From NCBI RefSeq assembly GCF_009916105.1, contig NZ_JAAAXQ010000001.1, positions 34,179 through 98,178 on the forward strand: a DNA stretch of 64,000 nt, written 5' to 3'. Made by a program: the position numbers and the translations under genes. The stretch is from Streptomyces sp. GC420 (GTDB taxonomy: Bacteria > Actinomycetota > Actinomycetes > Streptomycetales > Streptomycetaceae). Of this stretch, positions 16,857 through 25,479 are shown in pieces. How positions within the stretch are numbered: the first letter of the stretch is position 1; every line of letters starts with the position of its first letter. The notes beneath the pieces are model-generated. The model worked only from the letters and a program-made list of their open reading frames with translations. It was not told where the DNA came from and searched no databases.

Positions 16857-17789
16857 ATGATCGCTGACCCCTCCCCCCGCCCGAGCGACCGGACCGGTGC
16901 GGACGACCCGCGCTTTGAGAGAGCACTGGCCAGCCTGCGGGGACTGGCCGTGGGAGACGCCCTCGGCTCCCAGTTCTTCGTACCGGCGAACTATCCGCTG
17001 CTGAAGCGGCGGGAACTCCCCGAGGGCCCCTGGTGCTGGACGGACGACACGGAAATGGCCTGCTCGGTGCTGGCCGTGCTCGCCCGCCACGGCCGCATCG
17101 ACCAGGACGCCCTGGCCGGCTCCTTCGCCGACCACCACGACTTCGACCGCGGCTACGGCCCCGCCGTCAACAGGCTGCTGCGGCTGGTCAGGGAGGGCGG
17201 CGACTGGCGGGAGCTGTCCGCCGCGCTGTTCAACGGGCAGGGGTCGTGGGGCAACGGCGCGGCCATGCGGATCGCCCCGCTGGGCGCCTGGTACGCCGAC
17301 GACCCGGAGCAGGCCGCACACCAGGCCGAGATCTCCGCCTACCCCACCCACCAGCACCGCGAGGCCGTCGTAGGCGCCATGGCAGTCGCCGCGGCCGCCG
17401 CCCTCGTGGCCGCGCCACCGGAGCCGCCGGAGCCCGGGGCCCTGCTCGACGCCGTCGTCGACCTGGTGCCGCGCAGCGCCGTCCAGGCCGGCCTGCGCCG
17501 GGCCCGCGGCATGCTCGACTACGCCGACGTGACCACGGTCGCGGCCGTGCTGGGGTGCGGACGCAGGACCAGCGCGCACGACACGGTGCCGTTCGCCCTG
17601 TGGGCCGCCGCCCGGAACCTCGGCGACTACGAGGAGGCGTTCTGGGCGACCGCTCAGGCGGGCGGGGACGTCGACACCAACTGCGCGATCGTCGGGGGAG
17701 TGCTGGGTGCGGGGCGGACGGGGGCGCCGCCGGAGAGCTGGGTCCGGAACACGGAGTCACTGCCCGACTGGGTGCCGACGGCTCTCTGA
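16857..17789 (+). CDS. ADP-ribosylglycohydrolase family protein
   Basis: The 310-aa all-helical hydrolase has the dinuclear-metal signatures of the ADP-ribosyl-acceptor hydrolase family: LAVGDALGSQF, TDDTEMACSVLA, GSWGNGAAMRIAPLG and QAGGDVDTNCAIVGGVLGA. It probably removes ADP-ribose from a protein or hydrolyses an ADP-ribosyl compound; the substrate is unknown. ATG 16857 lacks an RBS. It immediately follows the histidine phosphatase gene but appears to have its own leaderless promoter. Confidence 0.88.
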   Translation: MIADPSPRPSDRTGADDPRFERALASLRGLAVGDALGSQFFVPANYPLLKRRELPEGPWCWTDDTEMACSVLAVLARHGRIDQDALAGSFADHHDFDRGYGPAVNRLLRLVREGGDWRELSAALFNGQGSWGNGAAMRIAPLGAWYADDPEQAAHQAEISAYPTHQHREAVVGAMAVAAAAALVAAPPEPPEPGALLDAVVDLVPRSAVQAGLRRARGMLDYADVTTVAAVLGCGRRTSAHDTVPFALWAAARNLGDYEEAFWATAQAGGDVDTNCAIVGGVLGAGRTGAPPESWVRNTESLPDWVPTAL

Positions 17790-18016
17790 GCGGTCTGAGA
17801 ATCCGGCGCCCTCCTCCGGTGGTGCCGGAGTCCGTGGTGCCGGCCCCGGAGTGTCACGGTCCTGCCACAGTGCCGCCGGAGCGCGCTGACGCCCAGCGCA
17901 CGGTACTAGCGTGTCCGGGACCGCGCCGCGTTGATCATGGTCGGCGGGCGAACGAGACGCCGGGGCCCGGACGCCGTACCGAGGCGGCGAGGAGGGCCCG
18001 GCCGGGAGGGGGGCCT

Positions 18017-20059
18017 GTGGCCGATACACCCGATACGCCTGACATACCTGACGCGCCAAGGGTGCCGGACGGGGCCGACGTGCGGGAGACGACCGGCGAG
18101 CCCGGCGCCCCAGGGGCAGCGGGGGCCGCAGGAGCAGCGCCCGCCGAGTCCGGGGAGATGGCGGTCGGGGCGTCCGGGCCCGAGGCCGTCGAGGGGTCCC
18201 GGTCCTCCGGTTCCGGGCCCGTGCCGCATGGGGCCACGCCCTCCGGGTCCGGCTCGGCGCCGGGCGCGGGGGAACCCGGCGGGGCAGCCGGCACCGCGGG
18301 CGCCACGCGGGAGCCCGTGCCGCCGCGGGCGTCCGCCGCGTCGACGGCGGCCGGGAGCGGTTCGGCGGATACCCGGCAGCCGGCCCGCCCGGGCCATCCC
18401 GGTCACGCCGCCCGTTCCCGGTCCTCCTCCCCGGGTGCCGCCCCGCGCGGCGCGGCCGCGCACACCGGTCAGGGAACGCGCCGCCCCGCGGCGACGCACT
18501 CGGCTCAGTCCTGGTCGCAGCCCGCGCCCTGGCAGGCCCCGCCGAAGGCCGAGCCGCCCGCGTGGGTGGTGGCGGTCAAGGCGCGGCCGACCGCCACGAT
18601 CGGCACCGCCACCTTGTGGTCGGTGCTGGCGACCGCCGTGCTGAGCATGCTGCTGCTCGGCGAGGGGATCGGCCTCAACCTGCTGTTTGTCGCCGTACCG
18701 GCCTCCCTCGCGGCGTTCTTCGCGGCGCGCGCCGCCGGCCGCAGGCCTCGCGCGTGGACCGTCGCGTGGGCGGCCGGCGGGCTCTTGCTTCTGCTGGTGC
18801 CCACACTGCGGGACGCCGGCTGGCCGACATTCCTCGCCATGGTCTCGGCGCTGGCGCTGGGTTCGCTCGCCCTGCACGGCAGTCGTACCTGGCCGGGAGT
18901 GCTGTTCGCCCCCTTCGGGCTCTTCGCTTCGGTCGGCCCCGGCATCCGATGGGCCGTGCAAGGGATCAGGGCTCGGGCGGACGGCTCCCGGGACCGCTGG
19001 GGGCCCGTCGTCCGCACCGTCGTGGTGGCCACCGTGCTGCTGCTGGTCTTCGGTGCCCTCTTCGCGAGCGCCGACGCCGCCTTCGCCGATCTGCTCGGCG
19101 GCCTGACACCCGATTTCTCCGTCGCCGACGGACCGTGGCGGGTACTCCTCTTCCTCGTCGGCCTGATCTCGGCGGTGGCGGTCGCCCGCACCGCCGCCGC
19201 CCCGATGCGCTGGGACCGCATCCGTATCCGGCCGGGCAAGGCCCGCAGGCGGGCGGAGTGGGCGCTGCCACTGATCGCCCTCGACCTGCTCTTCGCGGCG
19301 TTCATCGCGGTCCAGCTCGCGGTGCTGTTCGGCGGCTACCGGAAGGTACTGGCGGAGACGGACCTGTCGTACGCGGAGTACGCACGGCAGGGCTTCTGGC
19401 AGCTGCTGTGGGCCACGCTGCTCACGCTGGTGGTGATCGCTCTCGCGCTGCGCAGCGCGCCGCGCGGCAGGACCGCCGACCGGACCCTCGTCCGGTCGGT
19501 CCTCGGCACGCTGTGCACACTGACGCTCGTCGTCGTGGCGTCCGCGCTGCGGCGCATGGACCTGTACGTGGACGCGTACGGGCTGACCCGGCTGCGGATC
19601 TCCGTCGCCGCCATGGAGATCTGGCTCGGGCTCGTCATCGTGCTGATCATGGCGGCCGGGGCACTCGGGGCGGTCGGGGCGCGCCGGCTGCCGCGCGCCG
19701 TGGCGGCGAGCGCGGGAGCCGCCGTACTCGCCTTCGGGCTGATGTCCCCGGACGCGGTGGTCGCGGAGCGGAACGTGCAGCGCTACGAGGAGAGCCGCAA
19801 GATCGACCTGAGCTACTTCAGGGACCTGTCCGCCGACGCCGTACCCGCCCTGGACAGGCTTCCCGAACCCCAGCGCTCCTGCGCGCTGGAAGGCATCGCG
19901 GACGCTCTCGGCCAGGAGGCGGACAAACCCTGGTACGCGACGAGCCTGGGAGAGGCGCGGGCCAGGGACCTGCTGGCGAAGCGGCCGCCGACCGCCGACT
20001 ACGACACCTGCCGTCGCCTCGGCGCCTACGACAGCCGCATGCTGGACGGCTCGTACTGA
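18017..20059 (+). CDS. DUF4173 membrane protein with long disordered N terminus
   Basis: The 680-aa protein starts at GTG 18017 behind GGGAGGGGGG. Residues 1 to about 185 are Pro/Ala/Gly/Ser-rich and probably disordered and cytoplasmic. About ten hydrophobic helices follow (from WSVLATAVLSMLLLGEGIGL), typical of DUF4153/DUF4173 proteins. They include the conserved stretch RTVVVATVLLLVFGALFASADAAF-type helix and YAEYARQGFWQLL. The C-terminal 110 residues are soluble with RKIDLSYFRDLSADAVPALDRL. Function unknown. It stands alone and ends at a strong hairpin shared with the opposing exporter gene. Confidence 0.75.
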   Translation: MADTPDTPDIPDAPRVPDGADVRETTGEPGAPGAAGAAGAAPAESGEMAVGASGPEAVEGSRSSGSGPVPHGATPSGSGSAPGAGEPGGAAGTAGATREPVPPRASAASTAAGSGSADTRQPARPGHPGHAARSRSSSPGAAPRGAAAHTGQGTRRPAATHSAQSWSQPAPWQAPPKAEPPAWVVAVKARPTATIGTATLWSVLATAVLSMLLLGEGIGLNLLFVAVPASLAAFFAARAAGRRPRAWTVAWAAGGLLLLLVPTLRDAGWPTFLAMVSALALGSLALHGSRTWPGVLFAPFGLFASVGPGIRWAVQGIRARADGSRDRWGPVVRTVVVATVLLLVFGALFASADAAFADLLGGLTPDFSVADGPWRVLLFLVGLISAVAVARTAAAPMRWDRIRIRPGKARRRAEWALPLIALDLLFAAFIAVQLAVLFGGYRKVLAETDLSYAEYARQGFWQLLWATLLTLVVIALALRSAPRGRTADRTLVRSVLGTLCTLTLVVVASALRRMDLYVDAYGLTRLRISVAAMEIWLGLVIVLIMAAGALGAVGARRLPRAVAASAGAAVLAFGLMSPDAVVAERNVQRYEESRKIDLSYFRDLSADAVPALDRLPEPQRSCALEGIADALGQEADKPWYATSLGEARARDLLAKRPPTADYDTCRRLGAYDSRMLDGSY

Positions 20060-20071
20060 CGCGTGGCGAAC

Positions 20072-20121
20072 GACGTACGGGGAACCGGGCACCGGCAGGT
20101 GGGACCGGCTCCCCGTACGTC
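20072..20121. terminator. bidirectional terminator, DUF4173 gene / MFS gene
   Basis: 12-bp perfect stem (20072-20083 with 20110-20121) extended by CCGG/CCGG after one mismatch. It lies between convergent stop codons. Confidence 0.8.
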
Positions 20122-20169
20122 CCGCCCGCGGCGAGTGCGGCTGCTTGCGCGCGGGGACCTCGGGGTGTC

Positions 20170-21732
20170 TCAGGCTCCGGCGGATCCGGCCGTGCCCGAC
20201 GTGCCGCTCAGCGCCTCCAGGTCGCTCTTGCGGACCCGGACGACCAGCACCGCGGTGAGCAGCGCCACCCCCACCATGGCGACCCCAACCCAGAAGGCGC
20301 TGGATATGCCCGAGGTGAGCACTTCGTGGGCCCAGGGCGGCGGCAGTTCGCCCGACTCGGCGAACTTGGCCCTCTGCTCGTCCGATGCCTGGGCCATGAA
20401 CTGCCCGACCTGCTTCTGGCCCTCCTCGCGGCTCGCGGACCCGAAGGCCGTCACCAGGATGGACAGTCCCAGTGATCCGCCCACCTGCTGGGTGGCGTTG
20501 AGCAGCCCGGAGGCAGCGCCGGCCTCGTGCTGTGCCACGCCGGACAGGGCGGTCAGGGTCAGCGTGACGAAGTTCAGGCCCATGCCGAAGCCGAACAGCA
20601 GCATCGGTCCGAGAACTCCCCCGGCGTACGAGCTGTGGGGGGTGACCATCGTCTGCCAGGCCAGGCCCGTGCCGGTCAGCGCCGTGCCGATGATCAGGAA
20701 CGGCTTCGGGCCCAGCACCGGCAGCAGCCGCTGGGAGAGACCGGCGCCGAGCATGATGGCTGCGGTGACCGGCAGGAAGGCGAGGCCGGACATGATCGGT
20801 GAGTAGCCCAGCACATCCTGCACGAACAGGACGATGAAGAAGAACATGCCGAACATCGCCGCGGCCAGGCTCAGCATGATCACATACGTGCCGGAACGGT
20901 TGCGGTCGGCGAACATCCGCAGCGGGGTGATCGGCTCCCGTGCCCTGGCCTCGATCAGCGTGAAGGCGAGGAGGAGTATCAGCGAGCCACCGAACGAGGC
21001 GAGCGTCAGCTCGTCCCGCCAGCCCTTCTCCGCCGCCCTGATGAAGCCGTAGACGAGGGCGACCATGCCGAGCGTCGAGGTGAGGGCGCCCAGGATGTCG
21101 AAACGGCCGGGGTGCCGTTCCGACTCGCTGATGTAGACCGGCGTGAGGACCGCGATCAGCAGTCCGATCGGCACGTTGACGAAGAGCACCCAGCGCCAGT
21201 CGAGCCACTCGGTGAGCATGCCGCCCGCGAGCAGGCCCACGGCGCCGCCACCCGCGGAGACGGCCGCGAAGACACCGAACGCCCGGTTCCGTTCCGGTCC
21301 TTCGGGGAACATCGTGGTGATGAGGGCCAGTGAGGTGGGCGAGGCGATGGCGCCTCCGACGCCCTGCAGGGCGCGGGCGGCGAGCAGTTGCCAGGGCTCC
21401 TGGGCGAAGCCACCGAGCAGTGAGGCCGCGGTGAAGAGCAGGATGCCGGTCATGAAGACGCGCCGGCGCCCCAGGATGTCGCCTGCCCGGCCGCCCAGGA
21501 GCAGGAGCCCGCCGAAGGTGAGGGTGTAGGCACTGAGGACCCACGAGAGGTCCGTGGTGGAGAAACTGAGCGCGTCCCGGATGTGCGGAAGGGCGATGTT
21601 CACAATCGTCGCGTCGAGTACCACCATGAGCTGGCAGGCGGCGATGACGGTGAGTGCGACCCCCGGGTGCCCCTCCCGGCGGGCGGCGCCCGGCGTACGG
21701 TGTGCGGTCGGCTTGTCCAGAGAGGTTGTCAC
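20170..21732 (-). CDS. MFS drug exporter, DHA2 (EmrB/QacA) family
   Basis: The 520-aa protein starts at GTG 21732 (VTTSLDKP) behind GGGGGA. Fourteen hydrophobic segments fit a 14-TM drug:H+ antiporter. Diagnostics are motif D1 LDATIVNIALPHI in TM1, GGRAGDILGRRRVF (motif A), QGVGGAIASPTSLALI (motif C region) and WRWVLFVNVPIG. It is divergent from a TetR regulator, and its promoter lies between two identical operators, so it is most likely repressed by that regulator until a substrate appears. The exported compound cannot be told from sequence. Confidence 0.9.
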   Translation of the reverse strand: MTTSLDKPTAHRTPGAARREGHPGVALTVIAACQLMVVLDATIVNIALPHIRDALSFSTTDLSWVLSAYTLTFGGLLLLGGRAGDILGRRRVFMTGILLFTAASLLGGFAQEPWQLLAARALQGVGGAIASPTSLALITTMFPEGPERNRAFGVFAAVSAGGGAVGLLAGGMLTEWLDWRWVLFVNVPIGLLIAVLTPVYISESERHPGRFDILGALTSTLGMVALVYGFIRAAEKGWRDELTLASFGGSLILLLAFTLIEARAREPITPLRMFADRNRSGTYVIMLSLAAAMFGMFFFIVLFVQDVLGYSPIMSGLAFLPVTAAIMLGAGLSQRLLPVLGPKPFLIIGTALTGTGLAWQTMVTPHSSYAGGVLGPMLLFGFGMGLNFVTLTLTALSGVAQHEAGAASGLLNATQQVGGSLGLSILVTAFGSASREEGQKQVGQFMAQASDEQRAKFAESGELPPPWAHEVLTSGISSAFWVGVAMVGVALLTAVLVVRVRKSDLEALSGTSGTAGSAGA

Positions 21733-21754
21733 TGCGAATCCCCCAGAATGGATT

Positions 21755-21820
21755 AGTGAACGTCGCCGTTCACTACGTCGACGGTAGCGAGTCCTCAGCA
21801 GTGAACGCAAGCGTTCACTG
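21755..21820. promoter_or_regulatory. two identical TetR operators
   Basis: Two sites read AGTGAACG-N4-CGTTCACT: 21755-21774 and 21800-21819 (the second extends by one more base pair on each side). Centres are 45 bp apart. One is next to the exporter start, the other next to the tetR start. Confidence 0.85.
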
Positions 21821-21841
21821 AAGCCCGATGGAGAGAAAACG

Positions 21842-22459
21842 ATGCCCAGTTCGCGCTCGACGGCCACCACGACCACCGCCTCGGCGCCCTCGCGCCGCCG
21901 CGGTTCCGTGCTGGAACGGGCGATCCTCGACGCCGCGCTCGAGCAGCTCGGCACGGTCGGCTGGAACGGCCTGACCATGGAGGGCGTCGCCGCCGGCGCG
22001 CAGACCGGCAAGGCCGCCGTCTACCGCCGCTGGCCGTCCAAGGAGGATCTCGTCGCCGACGCCCTACGGGCGGGGCTGCCCGAACTCGGTGCGGCGCCCG
22101 ACTGCGGCAGCGTCCGTGAGGACCTGCTGCGGCTGTGTCTCCGGATGCGGGACGCGATGTACTCACGCCCCGGCCACGCTCTTCGCTCTGTCATTCACGA
22201 ATGCGACGCGACGGCCGCCGAGCGGTTCCACGGTGTGATCCTCGCCCGGGTCGTGGAGCCCTCGACCCGTCTCATAAGAGACGTCATCCGGCGCGGAATC
22301 GAGCGGGGAGACGTTCGCGCCGACGCGGACGACGACCTGGTCGCCGATGTCGTTCCCGCCCTGATGATGTACCGCGCGAAGATGTGCGCCAGCGAATGGC
22401 CGGAGGCGGACATCGCTGATGTCATCGACCGCGTGATGCTGCCGCTGCTGCGGCCCTGA
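21842..22459 (+). CDS. TetR family repressor of the MFS exporter
   Basis: The 205-aa protein starts at ATG 21842 with GGAGAG 6 nt upstream. The N-terminal HTH covers residues about 25-70 (ILDAALEQLGTVGWNGLTM, then QTGKAAVYRRWPSKEDLV). The C-terminal ligand domain resembles TetR_C (DALRAGLPELG..., ending VMLPLLRP). The divergent position and the two palindromic operators in the shared promoter region indicate autoregulation and control of the exporter. The ligand is unknown. Confidence 0.9.
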   Translation: MPSSRSTATTTTASAPSRRRGSVLERAILDAALEQLGTVGWNGLTMEGVAAGAQTGKAAVYRRWPSKEDLVADALRAGLPELGAAPDCGSVREDLLRLCLRMRDAMYSRPGHALRSVIHECDATAAERFHGVILARVVEPSTRLIRDVIRRGIERGDVRADADDDLVADVVPALMMYRAKMCASEWPEADIADVIDRVMLPLLRP

Positions 22460-22618
22460 CGCTTACCGGGCCCGCGTCCGGCGCCCGCCGGGCCCGGCCC
22501 CGGCGCCGGCCGTCACCAGGGCGCCGGGACGCAAGGCGCGGCGCACGACACCGCGCCCCGGCGGACGCGTGGGGCGGGGTGTCGCCTCTCGTCCGGGCGG
22601 CGTAACCTGACTGGCGCC

Positions 22619-23314
22619 ATGCCGTACGAACCGCCCACACATCGCGTCGAACGCTCCCTCCGGGCCACCACCGGAGCCAGGGTCGTCGCAGGCGTCGACG
22701 AGGTCGGGCGGGGTGCGTGGGCAGGCCCGGTCACCGTCTGCGCCGCCGTCACGGGACTGCGCACGCCCCCTGAGGGGCTCACCGATTCGAAACTCCTCAC
22801 ACCCAGGCGACGTGAGGAGTTGGCCCGGGTGCTGAACGGCTGGGTCACCGCCCACGCACTGGGGCACGCTTCACACGAGGAGATCGACCGGCTCGGGATG
22901 ACGGCGGCACTGCGGCTGGCTGCGGTACGGGCCCTCGACGGCCTTCCCGTCCGGCCCGACGCCGTGATCCTCGACGGCAAGCACGACTACCTGGGCGCGC
23001 CCTGGAAGGTCCGCACGGTCGTCAAGGGCGACCAGTCCTGCGTCGCCGTCGCGGCCGCCTCGGTCATCGCCAAGGTCCACCGGGACAAAATGATGGCCGA
23101 ACTGGGTATCGAACATGCAGACTTCGGTTTTGCGGCCAATGCGGGCTATCCCTCGCCGGTGCACAAGGCCGCGCTGGAGGAGCAGGGGCCGACCCCGTAC
23201 CACCGTCTGTCCTGGGCCTATCTCGATGCGCTGCCCCGGTGGCGGCACCTCAAGAAGATCCGGAGTGTCACGGACGATCTGGAAAGCGGGGGCCAACTCG
23301 GCTTCGAGTTCTGA
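22619..23314 (+). CDS. rnhB: ribonuclease HII
   Basis: The 231-aa enzyme cleaves RNA in RNA-DNA hybrids and at single ribonucleotides. Catalytic acids are visible: Asp/Glu in [15 protein letters not shown] (residues about 24-38), Asp in [11 protein letters not shown], and the later Asp in the HRDKMM region; SVIAKVHRD is typical of type II. ATG 22619 has no RBS, but TAACCT at 22603-22608 suggests a leaderless start. The C-terminal tail after [10 protein letters not shown] is family-typical. Confidence 0.95.
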   Translation: MPYEPPTHRVERSLRATTGARVVAGVDEVGRGAWAGPVTVCAAVTGLRTPPEGLTDSKLLTPRRREELARVLNGWVTAHALGHASHEEIDRLGMTAALRLAAVRALDGLPVRPDAVILDGKHDYLGAPWKVRTVVKGDQSCVAVAAASVIAKVHRDKMMAELGIEHADFGFAANAGYPSPVHKAALEEQGPTPYHRLSWAYLDALPRWRHLKKIRSVTDDLESGGQLGFEF

Positions 23315-23385
23315 AGTTCGTAAAGTCGCACGTACGTACCACCCCGCCGCAGCGGGCCGCAGCCACGTTTGGTAGACATCCACCC

Positions 23386-24021
23386 ATGCCTCTCATCCCC
23401 GAGGAGCCTCAGATTCACGAGAGTGTCCCGGGTCCCCGCGCGACGCCGGCCGCAGGCCGTGCCACGGCGACCCCCCGTCCCGTTCCCGGCCCCCGGCCCG
23501 CGGCAGCGCCGCGTCCCGGGCGCCCCGGTCCCGGTCCGGCCAGGCCGGCAGCTCCGGCGCAGCGCGCTCCGCGCGAGCCGGTGAAGCCCGCGGCCGGTCC
23601 GGGCGCTGCGCAGGCCACGGCCACCACCCCGCAGCCCCAGATCCAGCTCATTCCGGCCTCCGTCACCGGCGCGCTGGACGCCGCCGAGGAGGCGGTCGAC
23701 CTGCTGCTGGAAAACGGCCGCGCACCCGGTGACGTCCTGGTGCTCACCACGGGAGAACCACACCCGTGGGCCGCGCACGAACTGTCCTTCGGCGAGGCGG
23801 CCTACTGGGCGCAGCACGACGCGGGCGACGACGTCTTCTACGCCGACAGCGCCGTGGCGGGCCGTGCCGCCGCCAGGCCGGTCGTCGTGGTCGCGCTGAA
23901 CGGCGGTGCGGACGGCGAGGTCGGCCGTGCCCTGCCCGTCGCCCTGAGCAAGGCCGGCGCGCTGCTGATCGTCTGCGGCGATCCGAAGCGGATCAACAGC
24001 CTGCTCGGCAAGAGCGCCTGA
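23386..24021 (+). CDS. conserved actinobacterial protein with Pro/Ala-rich N terminus
   Basis: I chose ATG 23386 (MPLIPEEPQIHE), giving 211 aa; TAGACA about 8 nt upstream may be a weak -10. The first 90 residues are Pro/Ala/Arg-rich. The C-terminal 120 residues form a compact domain with DVLVLTTGEPHPWAAHELSFGEA-type segments, RPVVVVALNGG and ALSKAGALLIVCGDP. Its end resembles the C-terminal region of superfamily 1 helicases (UvrD_C_2-like) but has no P-loop. That resemblance is a weak inference; I do not recognise a function. It follows rnhB by 71 bp. Confidence 0.6.
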   Translation: MPLIPEEPQIHESVPGPRATPAAGRATATPRPVPGPRPAAAPRPGRPGPGPARPAAPAQRAPREPVKPAAGPGAAQATATTPQPQIQLIPASVTGALDAAEEAVDLLLENGRAPGDVLVLTTGEPHPWAAHELSFGEAAYWAQHDAGDDVFYADSAVAGRAAARPVVVVALNGGADGEVGRALPVALSKAGALLIVCGDPKRINSLLGKSA

Positions 24022-24362
24022 GACCCGCCGGGCTCCCGCTTGCAGCGGTCTGCCCGGTGGACTCCCGCACAGCCGCTCGGGCCCGCAAGGGCCGGGCGGC
24101 CGCTTGGGCGTGCCCGGGACCGTACGGCGCGGCAGCGTGGCGGCCCGGTCGGGCGCCCGCGGGGCCGTGCCTGTGTCCGCGCCACGTCCGCGGCACCGTG
24201 TGCCGTGAACAGCCCCGGCTCCGCCCGCCGTTGCCCGGTGGCCTCCGCCGCACCGGACCATCGCTGCGGCAGGCACGCGGGCACGGCCTGGGGCACCGTC
24301 CGTCCGGGGCGGGGCGGTGGGCGGGACTCCCGTCCGGACCGCTCGCCGCCGGCCGGGGTTGC
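24022..24362. other. non-coding gap between convergent genes
   Basis: 341 bp between two converging hypothetical genes. Base composition is very G/C-rich and I see no clear hairpin with a long stem, no RBS-linked start and no repeat. Confidence 0.4.
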
Positions 24363-25235
24363 TCAGCGGGCCGCCGTGCTGGGCAGGGCCCAGAAGGCGC
24401 CGCCGGAGGTCCGCGGCGTGCCCCGCTGGCCGTCGATCGGTGGGATGACCGGGGCCTGAGGGCTGCGAGGGACCTGCGGCACACGTGAGGCGTGCGCGGC
24501 GCCGGACTGAGCCGGGATGGGGGCCACGGCCCTGACCGGAGAGTCCGCCCTGGCGGCGGGCGCCGACGCGTCGGAGCGCGCCGCCCGCCGGGCCTGCGTC
24601 GGGGCGGCTATCCGAGGCGGCCTGCGCGGCTGCCCCGGGTGCGGGACCGCGACGGCCCCCGGCTCCGGGTCCGGGTGCGGCCGTGCTCCCATGGGAGCGG
24701 CGACCGGGGTGTCCGCGTTGGGATGCCGGCCGCTGCGGCCCTCGCCCAGCACCTGCCAGCCCTCGTGAGTCAGCGTGATGTACGCACCGCAGCGCAGGCC
24801 GTGCAGGGTGCAGGCATCCCGCAGCCCCCACATCCAGGCCCCGTCCTCCTCCGTCCACCGGCCGTCGCCCTCACGGCAGTAGAGGAGCACCGCCGTCCGT
24901 ACGGGGGCGCGCCGCCGCAGATCGTGCGGGATGACCCGGCGCAGCTGGGCCAGCAGCGCGTTGCGGAACTCCCATCCGTCGGCGGGTATCGCGCGGCGGT
25001 GGAACGAGGCGCTGGCGCTCAGCCGTTCCTCGGGGTCGAGTACGGCGACCACGGCGGTCGAGGCCGTCGGCAGGTGCAGGGAGTGCAGACCGCTGACCAC
25101 CTCGCGCGGACTGCGCAGCAGGGGGATGCCCGCGGCCGCCCATTCGGCAGGCTCCAGCATCCGGGCCGCACGGTTGGGCGAGTTGGCGGAAGCGGCTCCC
25201 GACTGCGCGGCGGACGGAGCGAATCCGAAGGTCAC
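24363..25235 (-). CDS. conserved Streptomyces hypothetical protein
   Basis: GTG 25235 follows a near-perfect RBS (AAGGGAGG) and gives 290 aa (MTFGFAPSAAQSG). A conserved core (residues about 25-170) contains RMLEPAEWAAAGIPLLRSP, SGLHSLHLPTASTAVVAVLD, LLAQLRRVIPHDLRRRAPVRTAVLLYCREG and YITLTHEGWQVL. The last 110 residues are Pro/Ala/Arg-rich. No catalytic motif is recognised. Upstream (25236-25479) is a moderately AT-richer leader with two TTGAC hexamers but no clear -10. Confidence 0.6.
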   Translation of the reverse strand: MTFGFAPSAAQSGAASANSPNRAARMLEPAEWAAAGIPLLRSPREVVSGLHSLHLPTASTAVVAVLDPEERLSASASFHRRAIPADGWEFRNALLAQLRRVIPHDLRRRAPVRTAVLLYCREGDGRWTEEDGAWMWGLRDACTLHGLRCGAYITLTHEGWQVLGEGRSGRHPNADTPVAAPMGARPHPDPEPGAVAVPHPGQPRRPPRIAAPTQARRAARSDASAPAARADSPVRAVAPIPAQSGAAHASRVPQVPRSPQAPVIPPIDGQRGTPRTSGGAFWALPSTAAR

Positions 25236-25479
25236 GGTCCTCCCTTCGTCTACGCGGAACACGCGAGCTGCACGTTCTGGGTGCCCCTGCGGCGGACATG
25301 AGCTGGCTGTGGGAGCGCATCGCGTCATGGCCCGAAGGCATCGAGCCCGGGCAGTGCGGAAGCGATTCCAATTCTTGCGGTCGTAACGGCATGCGGCAAC
25401 GAGCAATTGACCGAGGGGGAGGGAATGTGGCGCTTTGTCGTCAATGTTCGTCAACCCCATCACCCACTGTTACTCCGTG

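Noticed and set aside
23838..24296. Minus-strand frame covering the gap between the two hypothetical genes
   Set aside because: It overlaps the coding 3' end of the plus-strand gene, has no RBS and is low-complexity.
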